Shown here one piece after another: positions 23,733 through 36,084 of a stretch of 64,000 bases of DNA. The stretch covers positions 15,820,949 to 15,884,948 of the forward strand of contig NC_077244.1 in the NCBI RefSeq assembly GCF_947179165.1, written 5' to 3'. The position numbers and the translations under genes are program-made. Position 1 is the stretch's first letter. The number at the start of each line of letters is the position of its first letter. Under the pieces are notes generated by a model that ran no database searches, was not told the DNA's origin, and saw only the letters and a program-made list of their open reading frames with translations. This DNA is from Solanum dulcamara. Its lineage: Eukaryota > Streptophyta > Magnoliopsida > Solanales > Solanaceae.

Positions 23733-25376
23733 CTTTATTGTGGTATAATTACCACCATGAAGTACCATATTTCTCCTTTTCCATAAGAACCACAAAATTA
23801 GATTAGGAATAGCTTGATAAATCACCTTTTTCCTAGTATTTCCTTGAACATCCCGCCATTCTTTAATAGATTGCTTTAACTGAATTCAAGGCAGTAATAT
23901 TTCAGCTGCAGATGGGAAATATTTCCACACTCTATTTGCAAGTTCGCCTTTCAAAAATTAAGTGTTGCATAGTTTCTCTTGCTTGAAAAGTGCAACATAA
24001 GCAAAGTTGGGACTGGTTAGAGTTCAAATTAGCTATAACAGCAACTACTGGAACTCTGTTTGTCCAAACCCTCCAACTAAAGAAAGATATCTTGAAAGGA
24101 AGATCTTGCACCCATATATTATTGAAATTCTCAATTACTTCCTCTTTTTTTCTTAAAATCTCCCAAGCACTGTTAACTGAGAACTTTCCAGTGTGGGTCC
24201 TTATCCACCAAGGCATGTCCCCCATATCAGTCTATCTAATATGATCCATATATTGTCTAATATATTTCACTGTATCATTAGGTAGATGGTCATGCATATT
24301 ATCATAATCCGACATTGTTTCCTTCATGAAAAAATCAATATCCATCAATGAGTGACAAGTCTGCACTTCAGTTTGATGTGTGTAAATAGGACCAAGCTGG
24401 GTCCAATTGTTATACCAAACACTAGAAGTTCCACCCTTAGGTTCCCACCATAGGAATTTTTCAATGCACTCCATATTCTGTAACATATTCTTCCACAGTT
24501 AAGATCTACTTTTTGCTGAACCAGACTTGGAATATTCTTTTTGCAATAGTTTTCCATATAAGATTTTCCCATAAGATATTCTGAGTCCTGAATTTCCACC
24601 ATAATTTAGCATACATAGCTTTAGAAGTATCAAACATGGATCAAAGCCCAAGCCTCCTTCATGTTTAGGTAAACACACTTTCTCCCATGCAACCCAATTA
24701 TTACCTTTGCCTGCAATTTTTTTACTCCAAAAGAATTTAGCAAGAATCATATGAGGTTTGTTAATCACACATATAAGAGGAACTATAGCTGATAAGACAT
24801 GAATTGGAACACATTGTAGCACACTAGTGATAAGATTCTATTTTCCTCCAAAACAAAACATATTCCCTTTCCAAGATTGAAGTTTTGCCTTCACTTTCTT
24901 TATAAGCTCTGCATAATATTCCTTTCTTTTCCTGGAGTGAGTGATAGGACAATCTAAGTATTTCAAAGGAAATTTTCCTTTAGAAATACCTATACATTCT
25001 TCCACCAGTTGTATCTCAGCAGCCCCTGGACTTTGATGTAAATAGAAAAGACTTTTCTCATTGTTGATTTTCTTACCTGACTGAACTTCATACTTTTGCA
25101 AAATTGACACTATTTGATTCAAAGATCAACAGTTACCTAAATCAAATATAATAGTGTCACCTGCGTAAGACAAATGATTAATATTAGCAATCTATTTTGG
25201 TAAACCATATCCCACAAACTCATCATCCCCAAATAATGCATTTAGGGCCTTGGAAAGGATTTATGCTGATATAATAAAAAAAGCAGGAGATAGAGGATCA
25301 TCTTGTTCACTCCCCTAGTGGAATGAAAGAAATCATGTGCTTGGCCATTGATCAAGACTAAATACCAATTGCTGGA
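23733..25376 (-). pseudogene. LINE-2 segment 2: RT palm, thumb and zinc-binding region
   Basis: Minus-strand reading from 25376 down gives SSNWYLVLINGQAHDFFHST, the active-site region SYAGDTIIF, KKINNEKSLFYLH, LKYLDCPITHSRKRKEYYAE, LAKFFWSKKIAGKGNNWVAW, and the zf-RVT segment NIWVQDLPFKISFFSWRVW ending with LILWFLWKRRNMVLHGG at 23740-23800. This is the standard block order of an L1-type plant LINE RT. The YADD box reads YAGD, so a catalytic aspartate is lost. Multiple frameshifts and stops occur. The piece is cut on one side by A and on the other by G1. Confidence 0.88.
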
Positions 25377-25573
25377 GACAAGGTCCTTCAAGTCCCGGTG
25401 AAGTTCGTTCTTTGAGTTCTCCTTTCAAGTTGTCGTGAAACCTTGCCAAACTCAAGCCAATCTTGAACTTTTTGCATATTTTCCTTTCCTTTTGACCTCA
25501 CCTAAAAACCAAGCTACCAACTTATAATAACTCCTTGTTTTGAGCATCGTAAATGTTATATTTTGGCGACACA
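25377..25573 (-). repeat. 3' LTR of A, internally deleted
   Basis: Matches the outer 320 bases of the 5' LTR (62155-62472) from CAAGGTCCTTCAAG to GACACA, with a further gap of about 130 bases near 25521. The remaining 1.6 kb of the LTR is missing, leaving only about two bases (GA) between the LINE-2 flank and CAAGG. Confidence 0.65.
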
Positions 25574-27140
25574 TCAATTTAGAATTATTGCTTGTACTCA
25601 AGGAATAAAAAAACATAAACCAAATGACACACAAATACAAGCAACTCATAAGAAACATATAGCAGCCCTACAACATAAAACTCATGCCCAAGTACACTCA
25701 TGCAATGCACTCATGCTCTAACCAACTCGCAAGGATTACTTCATGACATTGTACTATCCATAGCTTAACCAAATCAATGCAAATAGTCATAGACCAGTCA
25801 ATGTAGGAACCAAACAACACAATCACAGTGCCCTCACTATAAAAATTCTGTAATGATGTGTATATAAGCAAAATAGAGACTGAAACAAGATTACTCGCAC
25901 TCTCAAAAGAAGCTCAACAATGCATAAGTAAATACCATAGACTTGTCCTTATTTTCAACACTTCAACTCTTGAATAACCTTTTTAGGATCACAATAGGAA
26001 TTTTTAGCTTGTAGCATAGGTTCAGTCTCAGGTAGGGTACATTTAGGATAAAAGTGACTACTTTTCCCTTTCAAACGCTACTTTGACTTAGCTACTTGTT
26101 TTCAACTCCCTAAACTCTTGTTATTCCCTTATTTCCTCATTCATTCTTCTCAGGAGTGGTTTCCGCTTTTGTTCAATCTTATTTCTTTCTTTATGACTTA
26201 TCTTTTCACTTATTTTCTTTTTCACTTGAGGCCACAACCCATGCTTTTCTTTTCTTCTCTTCTCGTCTTTCTTTTCATACCATAAGTTTTCTGCTTTCCT
26301 TATGGCATCCACCCTTAACTTAGGTTTTTGACCTGAGTTGCAGTACATAATTACCTAAGAGGGACCAGGGATAAGATAAAGGTTCACAAAATTGATTATC
26401 CTTATAGTAGCTACTCAACTTAGGCTCTTTGCTTTAGTTGAGGTACACATTGTCCTTGGAGGGACCAGGCCCAAAATAAAGATTCACAGACAGTAAGGGA
26501 AGATGAATTTTGGTTAATCAAAGAAAAGGTTCATTAAAGCCAAACTTTTGGTTCAAAGGGTATAATTATATTTGGTTTGTTAAATTTAGGCTAAGTGACT
26601 CATGATCAACAAAGGCATGTGATATGTCCTAATCTAGCTATCCAATTGTTTTAGTGAGACTAACCAGGCAAGTTTTAGCTTACAAATGCATCAATCAAAC
26701 ACAAATTTATCTCATCCACACATGACATTGATATTATGCTATTTGGTACTAATAAACATACTCATAACTAGCATTTGACAAACAAATTACTATGTACAAT
26801 GTTACAAAGATCTTAACAAATTAGCTATCACAATTGAGAAGAAATCACATAATTACTCAAAAAATTTAAATAGGGGTCATTTAGTTACTTTTACGAGCTA
26901 CTAAAAATTCCTATAGACACTTGCATTCACAGAAATAGTCTAAATATGCCAGTTCTAATAGATAATACACCTTCAGAGAAAACAAACAAGGCAAGAAAAA
27001 CTCCAAAGGGTTTTAGAATGCCTTACTCCCCAGTAAATTTGTGCATTGTCCCCAATGCATTCAAAATCTCCAAAATTAAAAACAAGCAAAGTGATCATAC
27101 TTGTGATTCCCTAGGCATGGGTTACATGACTACTTATACT
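25574..27140 (-). other. Non-coding 3' region of element A
   Basis: No long reading frame with a recognisable domain. The minus-strand segment just after gag (27195-27150) carries a 'gggaggaaaccca' block that resembles the non-coding sequence following the coding region in Tat/Athila-type elements. A lysine-rich minus-strand frame at 26121-26348 shows no domain I recognise. Pol should lie in this interval and does not. Confidence 0.6.
26312..26495. repeat. Imperfect direct repeat inside element A
   Basis: Two units of about 80 bases, 26312-26391 and 26418-26495, share AACTTAGG, 'gagttg.agtaca', 'agagggaccagg' and 'ataaagnttcaca'. They are non-coding. Confidence 0.6.
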
Positions 27141-27503
27141 TCATAAAGTATCCATATGGGTTTCCTCCCATAAAGCACCTGGTTTAGTGTCGCGGTATGA
27201 CATCTTCAAACTACACAATTTCTCCATTCTTGGATTTGGAACAGTGTCACTAGGTAGTGCACCATTCTTCCTTTGATTTACCATGGCTGAAAATTGCCTC
27301 ATATTTTGCTCCAACTGATTGATAGAGGTTGAGTGTGACTCTACCACTTGGGTCATTTTGGACATATCACCTTTTAGCTCATTGACCACAGATTCTATAG
27401 ATTCTATCTTTTACAGCACTTTAGTCAAGATCTCCTCCATCTTTGAGTTGCTTGCTCTACCTCTATCTCTATTTCCAGGAGCACATAAAGGTTGCTCTGA
27501 TCA
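27141..27503 (-). pseudogene. C-terminal part of the gag of A
   Basis: Minus-strand reading gives SKMEEILTKVL, a stop, KIESIESVVNELKGDMSKMT and then SINQLEQNMRQFSAMVNQR, GALPSDTVPNP. The 'S...LE.Q..QL......R..G.LPS.T..NP' pattern is characteristic of the region downstream of the capsid in Athila/Tat Gag proteins. It is the continuation of 59247-60427 on the far side of G2: the amino acids on both sides join across the 5 bp duplication GATCA/AATCA. Confidence 0.75.
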
Positions 27504-27928
27504 TGTAACATCCTTAAAAATACTCACAAAATACCTTAAGAATGCCTTGGGAATAGGCCTCTTATTTAATGCATTATCCTTAATCTTTTTGGAAAATCCA
27601 AGTTCGGAATCTCGATCAGGGGGTCAAAACCTGCAGGAAAATGGTCTCGGTGGATTTTTAGGACCCATACAGCGGAAGATGGATGTTCAAAAAAAATCCA
27701 TAAGAAAGTAGGGTCCGCGAGAGGTCTACTTCACGGACCTGGGAAAGTTTTCTGGCTATGTTGATTGCGACAGGTCTGTGTCGCGGACCAGGGAGGGTTT
27801 TCTAGCCGAGTTGAGTCTTTTTAAAGGGCATTTTAGACCTTTCCCAAATTATTAGTTAATGAACCTAGACATTTTTAGGACCTAATTCAACTCTATAAAT
27901 TCACCTAAACCCCTAATTCTATTTATTC

Positions 27929-27942
27929 TTTTACAATTCATC
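27929..27942 (+). repeat. Target-site duplication of LINE-1, left copy
   Basis: TTTTACAATTCATC; the partner is at 37468-37481 with one mismatch. Confidence 0.8.
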
Positions 27943-28035
27943 ACATAATCGCTTTCTCATTTCATGAAATTACTTCTCTCTCTAACATCTCTCTAAGAAG
28001 AAGCTCCCAAGAAGGTCATTTTAGTCATAAAAAAA

Positions 28036-31000
28036 ATGTGGGTGGACCCACCTCTGGACGTCGGAAAATTTCGATCAAAAGACGAAAATGAAGATCCCAT
28101 TGAGACGAATCCAATGAAAGTTATTACAGCTTCAAATTCCAAGTATAGCTTCTCAAATCAGCCAAACAATGAAGCGATCAATAGTCAAGTCACTGATGAG
28201 GAGCTGAAATTTTTTCAAAAACTAACTTATCTGCAAAATCGTGGATTGATTCATCTAAAAGGAATTGGAGGAGATGAATCCTCATCAAAAGGACTACATA
28301 CAGTCCAAAAATCAAAGGAAACAATAGCATCAATCGCCAGAAATGATGAGGCAATTTCTGGAAGAAGTAGTCCAGAATTACCACCACTACGCCTCCACTA
28401 AATCGCCAGAAATGATGAGGCAAGCTCATCATGAAGCTGATGGGATAATTTTCACCGGAGATATGAATGTTGGCGATGACACTAGTGATGGCGCCAGAGT
28501 TCCAGTGACCAAATTCGACCAAATTCAATACCAAAATGTCCACAATGATGATGTGCATCTTCTTAGCATGGAGCCACAGCTCGAATCTTCACCAAAAGCT
28601 TCGAATATCTCCAAGACCACTGACAAGAGTGATGGCGCCGTAGCTCCGGCCAACTATACGATGCAAGACCAGTCGCAAAATGACCACAATGGTGATGAGC
28701 ACCCTACCAGCCACTTAAGGTACTTTGAATCTTCAACAATAAGCTCAAATTTGAAAAGTCGTCAAGACTACTGTGGTGTCACTAGAGCTCTGGTGAACCA
28801 ACTGATGAAGGACCAATGACAAATTGTTCATCAAAGTATTACGCAACTTCCAAGCCACAGAGGGTCACTTGAATCTTCACCAACAAGTTCAAATTCGAAA
28901 AGTCGTCAAAACGACTGTCAAAGTAAAGAACACAGTGACAGGCCTATTCAAGATGTGAATAATGCATTGACTCAAAACCAATATCAGCAACAAAGGGAGG
29001 TAACACAATACCAAAATATTCAAAAGAGTATAAATAATCATCTAGATAAGGATCACCATGAACACATGACTATGAGAATTGATCATATCAATCATAACAG
29101 CAGCAGTTCAGCACAAGGATTATCAGGTAAGACTACTGACTCTTCTATATTAGGTGTTAATCATGTGCACAATGGTATCCACATGCAGGCTAAAACTGTT
29201 GACCACAATAATGTTAATTTAAAGTTTAATGCTCTGCAAAATGACAAGACTGCTAAGGCTACTAATGCTAGCACTACTGAGATGCATTTAGAGGTGATCA
29301 AGAATAATAAGGTGCTGCAGGATTCAGTTGATCAAGTGGATATTGCTGCTAAACATACTGAACAAGGGAATACATCCCCTGGAAATGTACAAACAAACAA
29401 CAATAAAAACCAATAACCTACACAACCAAATGTGAATACTCAATCTGCCCAAAGACCTTATGTACCAAATACCAATCCTATGATAGTGTCTAACAATTTT
29501 GTACTTACAACCAATAACAAAACTTCTACTGTGAATAATGCAAGCAATGCAGGTCCCAAAAATCCAAATCAAATTAGAACTCCAAGTACTAATATTCCTA
29601 ATCCTCCTAATCATGTGGTGCCTCAGGCCTGGGCTAATAGAAATAATCCTGCACCCCAAAACACCAACCAAATAAGAACTTTTAATCCTAATAATCCTAC
29701 TCCACCAAATCCTGTTGTGACCCATACACTTGTTACTAGGCTTAGAGCCCAAGAAACTATGCAGAATGGTCCTATACATATCTCTCCTCCTGAAATCACT
29801 ACAAAACAAGGATACCCTGCAGTATTTTTTACAGAGGAAGACTTCATGGTTAGTCTGGCAGGTAGGTGTAAATACACTCTTATTGGGAAGTTTACACATA
29901 CTATGCCAAGAATGGAAGTAATTAGAAAGGAGTTTATTCTCCAAACAGAACTTAAAGGAGGGGTGAAGCTGACTCATTTCAATTCTAGACACTTATACAT
30001 TGATTTAGACAATGAGTTCGATCACTCAACAGTGTGGTCAAAAGGAAAAATGTTCATCCAAGGCCAACTTATAAGACTGCAACTTTGGACTCCCACATTT
30101 AAACCAAAAGAGGAAACTCCTTTGGTCCCTATATGGGCAATCCTACCAGAACTTCCTTGGCATTGTTATTGTATAGAAGTAGTCACACCTCTACCGTCTC
30201 TAGTTGGGAAAGTGCTGTTCTTAGACTTGGCAACATACAAGAAAACTAGAGGTAGCGTAGCTAAGGTAAAGGTTCAAGTTGATCTTACCAAGCAAAGACC
30301 CCAACATGTCTGGATGGGTTTTGAAAAAGATGTGAATGGCAAAGGTAGATGGCAACCAATTCAGTATGAAGGGGTGCTTGAATATTGTCAGTACTGCAAG
30401 CACCAGGGTCACACCCTCAATGCCTGCACAGTGAAGAAAAGAGAGAAAGAAAACAGGAAAAAGAAAAATCAAGAAGAAGTTGTAGTAACCAAGAATAAAG
30501 GCCAAGAACAATCACAACCTGCCAAGCTACAAGTACAGAACAACCCTTCAACACCTACTGCTACACTGCAGCCACATATTGCTAATGCTAACACAGGAGA
30601 AAATCTATAAGAAAAGAAGGTGTGGCAAAATCAAAAGAGGAAGGGCAAGAAGAATGGACAGCTTCACCAACAAGCAGCACACCAACAAAGTAAACAAGGC
30701 ATGATTCACCAAGGAGAAAGTTCTAAAACTCATCAAATTCCCACAAAGGATAATCAGCAAGCCAGGAGCATACAACAAACAGGTATGACCTCTAATATTA
30801 ATGTTTATAATCCTCAAAGTTGTAATGTTGCCTCTAGAGTCCAGAGACAACCCCCTATGCCTCATAGAATAGCAAATCCCAGCCCTCATTATCCCTTGAA
30901 TCAAGTTGACCAGGACAAGTAAAAGACCATGTATGCAACTGCTAAGGTCAATACTACAGCAAGGAATTGCCCAGGTATTGACTCAATGCTCCCACATCCC

Positions 31001-31938
31001 CAAGGCTCCTCCAGTAATTTCTTTAATGCTTTAACTGCTGTCACTGCTGTTGCTGAAGTAGTTAATGGAGGTGAGGATGGGGGATGTCAGGAGACACCTA
31101 CTAACATGTAGGAAGGGGTTACCAGGGGGAGGGAATCTCAGTTGGATGACCATAGGAAAGACTTTATAGCCCCTGCAACCACTCTTCACACTTCTAGCAG
31201 ATCAAAGCTGCAGGAACATCAACTTGAGGTCCAGGAAGAAGGTAATATCAGAAGGAAAAATTCTATGAAAACACTATAGGGTACTGAGGCTGATAGTGGT
31301 AATCAAACCACTACCAGCCACAACATTCAGTTTCACAAGGATCAGGCTCCATAATCTGATGCTCAACAGGCTCAGCAGCTTCTGAGGATAGGCTGCAGGT
31401 TAATGAACAAGATATGGGACATGATCAAATACCAAATATCAGTAAAACAAACACTGGAGCATAAACTCAGATCCTCAATAACAAATCCACATTATCTCTC
31501 AATAAGAAGAAGAGGGATGCAATGAGGAAGAAACTTATCCAGGATATGAAAATAGGACAGCCAAGTGTGAACTATACTCTTGTGCCAGAACAGACAGGCA
31601 TTTATGTTACCCCTCTACAAGTTCAAGATGTATCTAATGAAAGGCATGTTCTTAGCAAAGGAGATATCTCAGAGGACTTGACTGATGAATACAGGGTCAC
31701 TCATTCTGAAGATGAGGAAGACCCTGACCAATGGGAGGAAACACAGCAGGCAGATCAATTGGAGGCCTTCAGATCCACCATGGAAGTTGTGGTACAACAG
31801 GTTAATGAGAAGAATGGTCTATCTATAAGAAACAAGCAAGAAAAGAAGAAAAATAAGCAGAGTACCATCAACAATACTACTAATGTTGCTATCAAAAGCA
31901 TCATCAACACAAGGTCTAAATCTCAAAAACCTCAATGA
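28036..31938 (+). pseudogene. LINE-1 ORF1: DUF4283 and CCHC protein
   Basis: The nucleic-acid-binding first protein of plant L1 elements, which packages the LINE RNA. The first start is ATG 28036. A frameshift follows between about 28320 and 28400. The main frame then runs from 28343 to beyond 30922 with stops at 28817 (TGA), 29414 (TAA), 30608 (TAA) and 30920. DUF4283 lies at about 29820-30390 (FFTEEDFMVSLAGRCKYTLI to VWMGFEKD), followed by the zinc knuckle YCQYCKHQGHTLNAC and a lysine-rich segment. The tail (31522-31938) is in another frame. The region 28580-29000 holds 48-codon tandem repeats. The final TGA overlaps the ORF2 start as ATGA. Confidence 0.87.
28440..29015 (+). repeat. 144 bp (48-codon) tandem repeat in LINE-1 ORF1
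   Basis: The block GAATCTTC recurs at 28583, 28727 and 28871, exactly 144 bases apart, each followed by similar sequence (LESSPKASN, FESSTISSNLKSRQ, LESSPTSSNSKSRQ). A fourth, more diverged unit precedes them (compare TSDGARVPV with KSDGAVAPA). The period is a multiple of three, so the repeat expands the protein in frame. Confidence 0.75.
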
Positions 31939-34900
31939 TTAGTACAGTTTGTTGGAATGCTAGGAGTATTGATACTCAGGGTGCTCTAGACAGATTACAG
32001 AGGTTGAAAGATTACCACAAGCTCTCCATGATTGCAGTGTTGGAACCTTTCTCCAACAAAGCTCAGCTTTACTTCCACCGAATTCAGTTAGGTATGGATA
32101 ATGCTATGAACAACTCCAACAACAAAATATGGTTATTTTGGAACCAAGACATTGTGTGCAACCTGGTGGATCAGGATGAACAACAGATCACTTGCAAGTT
32201 CAAGCATTCAGCTTGGCCTAATCAATATCTTATTACCTTTGTATATGCCAAATGCAAAGACTATATGAGAAGAGAGTTATGGGAAAAGATGCTTCAATTC
32301 TCTAGTATGGAGGAACCTTGGTGTACCATTGGAGACTTCAATGTGATCACAGATGTTGAAGAAAAGATGGGGGGCAGCTTTATAACATGAACAAGAGCTT
32401 TGAGTTCATTAGTGTCATTGAAGCTTGTGGACTCACTGATCTTGGTTTTCATGGACAGCAATTCACATTGTGCAACAAAAGAGATGCAGAGGCTAGAATA
32501 TGGAAGAGACTTGACAGGGCCATGGTCAATGATGCTTGGTTGGAGGTCATGCCTGTGACCACTCTTAATCACCTGGCATCTACAGGTTCTGATCATTGTC
32601 CTCTTCTACTGGAATGCACAGAAAGACAAAGTAATACTATCAAATATTTCAAATTCTTACACTGTTGGGTTGAAAATATAAACTTTCTTGCTACTGTGAG
32701 ATCTTGTTAGGAAAGACTTGTGGATGGAAATCCAATGAGTATCTTTCATCAAAAATTGAAAAGAGTTTCTAATACTCTTAGCCATTGGTCCAGAAATCAG
32801 TATGGGGATATATTTGCCTCAGTCAAACAATTTGAGGAACAAGTGAGACAAGCTGAAGAAGATATCATCAGTGATAACAATGAAGATAATAGGGACAAGA
32901 TAAATCAGATCAATGCCCAATATATTAGGTACCTGAAGATGGAGCAGTCTATTTTGAAACAAAAAACTCAGTTGCATTGGTTCAAAGATGGAGATGCCAA
33001 TACAAATTATTTCCATGCCATCATCAGAGGGAGAAGAAGAAAGTTGTTCATCCATCAGATCAGTGATGAACATGGTAATTCCATCCAGGGTGATGAAAAT
33101 ATTGCAAGTGCAGCATGTGCGCACTTTGAGAAAATATTTACTGCTGAGGAGAAACAAATCAATGAAAATGTGCTTAAATGCATCCCAAGGCTAGTTAATG
33201 ATCAACATAATGAATTACTACATTCCCTACCTACCAAGGATGAGTTAAAGGAAGTAGTATTTTCTATGAGTCCTACTTCAGCTGCAGGGCCAGATGGCAT
33301 GAGTGGTAAGTTCTTTCACTCATGCTGGGATATCATTTGTGATGACCTACTGAAGTTAGTGCAATACTTCTTCAATGGTCACTATATTCCCAGGTATATA
33401 TCACATGCTTGTTTGGTTCTACTTCCTAAGGTTGGACAGCCCAACAAACTTTCAGATTACAGGCCCATCTCCCTCAGTAACTTCACTAACAAGGTTACTT
33501 TGCCTCAGACTTACTCCTATTCTACCTCAACTCATCTGTGATAATCAATCAGGATTTGTTAAAAGGCAGGAGTATATCTAAAAACATAATGTTGGCCCAG
33601 GAAATTATTCACAATATTAAGAGGCCCAAGGTTGGGGACAATGTAGTGATCAAGGTGGATATGGCCAAGGCCTATGATAGGGTTTCTTGGTCATTCGTTT
33701 GTATGGTCATAAGGAGGATGGGATTTGGGGAAGTCTTTATTGATATAATTTGGAGGATCATGTCAAGCAACTGGTATTCAGTGATCATTAATGGTGCAAG
33801 ATATGGTTTTTTCCATTCTACAAGAGGTCTCAAGCAAGGAGACCCCTTATCACCTGCCTTATTCATTATAGGAGCTGAAGTTCTTTCCAGGATGCTGAAT
33901 AATCTTCACCAACACTACCTATATACTGGTTTCCAAATGGAAAGAAAGGGTCCTCAAGTGAATCACTTGAGCTTTACAGATGATGTGATTATATTCACAT
34001 CTACCAACAACTTTTCTCTAACACTTATCACCAAGACTCTACAGGTGTATGGAAATAATTCAGGCCAGCTTATTAACAAGGATAAAAGTCAGTTCCTGAT
34101 TCCTATGAACACTCCTACAGAAGTTATTGATAGAATCAGTAGTATCACAGGTTTTAAGTGTACACATGGTCCCATTACTTACTTGGGATGTCCACTCTAC
34201 ATTGGAAGACAGAGAATCATATACTATACAAGTATGGTGTCCAAAGTTCTAAGCAAAATCAGAGGATGGCAGACTAAAGTGTTAAGCTATGGAAGTAGAG
34301 CAACATTGGTAAAGTCAGTGTTGCAATCACTACCAATCCATTTGTTGTCTTCAATCAGACCTACTACTACCTTTATGAAGTAGATCAAGGCCCTTATTGC
34401 AGACTTCTTCTGGGGATGGGATAAAGAGAAGAGAAAATACCATTGGGCATCCTAGGAGACTCTCAGCTATCCTGTTGAGGAAGGGGGAATTGGCATGAAA
34501 AATATACAAGAGGTGTGCTTAGCTTTGCAATACAAATAGTGGTGGACCTTCAGGTCCAAGAAGACTTTATGGGGAGAATTTCTGAAGGCTAAGTACTGCC
34601 AAAGGGCACACCCAGTGATCAAAAAATGGGACACAGGTTAGTCTATTATGTGGAAACATATGATGTCAAATAAAATTCATATTGAGCCACATATACATTA
34701 GCACATCAACTCAGGTACCTGCAGTTTTTGGTGGGATGATTGGCTGGGTATTGGCCTACTAGCTAATCACAATAACTATCTTCCAAGACTCAACAATAGT
34801 ACAGTCTCTAAATTCCTTGAGAATAGGGAGTGGAATGTGCAAAAAATTAGATAACAAGCCCCTCCCCAGCTGGTGCAGCAGATCCTTAACACAGACATTA

Positions 34901-36084
34901 TGTACAAACCTCACATACCTGATCAAGCTTGCTGGAAATTGAATTCTCATATTGGTTTTACTTGTAAATCTGCATGGGAACTAATTAGAAAAAAGAAGAC
35001 TAAGACCTTAACTGGTGGCAACACTTGGCACATCAATATTCCCTTCAAAGTTTCTTTTCTACTATGGAGAGCCCTCAGATACAAACTTCCAACCAATGAT
35101 AAAATTATCCAATTTGGAGCAGCACCAGCATCATTATCTTACTGTTACAGGCCTGGATTGGACAATGTAGATCATATATTTGCTTCTAGAAATTTTGCCA
35201 AGCATATTTGGCAACAATTCTCCAGTTCCTAGGGGATCCTGCAAGGGACCTGCCCATTGAGATGCATCCTGATGAAGTGGTGGACTGCCAAGTCCAATAA
35301 TGATGCTCATAAACTCATATTGCAGGCCACTCCTATCTTTGTTTGTTGGCATATATGGAAGAATAGATGTGCAAGTAAATATGGAGAAAAGAAATCTAGT
35401 GTTACTAGAGTTAAGTTCTCCATAGTCAAAGATCTCTACATGCTGATAAGCAATGCTTACCCTTACATTAAATGGCCACAGAGCTGGAAAGAGATGGTTA
35501 CTATGGTAGAGAACTGCCAACATGACATGAGAGTGACCAAAGTTATGTGGATCAGACCTCTACCTTCCACAGTGAAGTTGAATACTGATGGGAGTGCATT
35601 AGACAACCCTGGGAAAATTGGAGCAGGAGGAATATTAAGAGACCACAATGGTAACTTAATATATGCCTTTGCAACTCCATTGGGACTGGGTACTAACAAC
35701 TAAGCAGAAGTGCAGGAAGCAACTATTGGCATCACTTGGTGTCTCCAACATGGCTATAGTAGAGTGATTTTGGAGGTTGATTCAGAATTATTTACTAAGT
35801 GGCTGAAACAAGACCTCAAACCACCTTAGAGCATTCACAGATATGTTGCAAAATTGTAGTCTTTGGTCCAGCATTTGGAACTATTTTATTGCAAACATAT
35901 ATTCAGAGAAGCAAACCATCCTACAGATACCTTATCTAAAGACATCCACATGTTCAATTATACACAACACTTCCACAACTTCCAGCAGCTACCACAGGAA
36001 ATAAAGGGCTACATCAAGATGGACAATTTAGGAATGGCAAGTTTTAGAAGGAAAAGCCTAAAAAGAATTAAACAACCTCCGTGA
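31935..36084 (+). pseudogene. LINE-1 ORF2: endonuclease, RT, RNase H
   Basis: The replication polyprotein of an L1-type LINE. The AP-like endonuclease starts at 31935 (STVCWNARSIDTQ, then EEPWCTIGDFNVI), shifts frame near 32370, and continues with ARIWKRLDRAMVN and STGSDHCPLLLE to a TAG at 32708. RT covers 32720-34383 with a frameshift near 33500: TSAAGPDGMSGKFF, VDMAKAYDRVSW, GLKQGDPLSPALFI and the active site SFTDDVIIF with both aspartates kept. The thumb and zinc-binding region (34384-35230) contain several stops. RNase H is at 35257-36084 (VKLNTDGSALDNPGKIGAGG, a stop, AEVQEA, EVDSEL, HIFREANHPTD), with the catalytic D/E/D positions visible. It ends at TGA 36084. Confidence 0.9.

Noticed and set aside
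29324..29992. 222-codon minus-strand frame
   Set aside because: It is a shadow of LINE-1 ORF1 on the opposite strand; the plus strand carries DUF4283.
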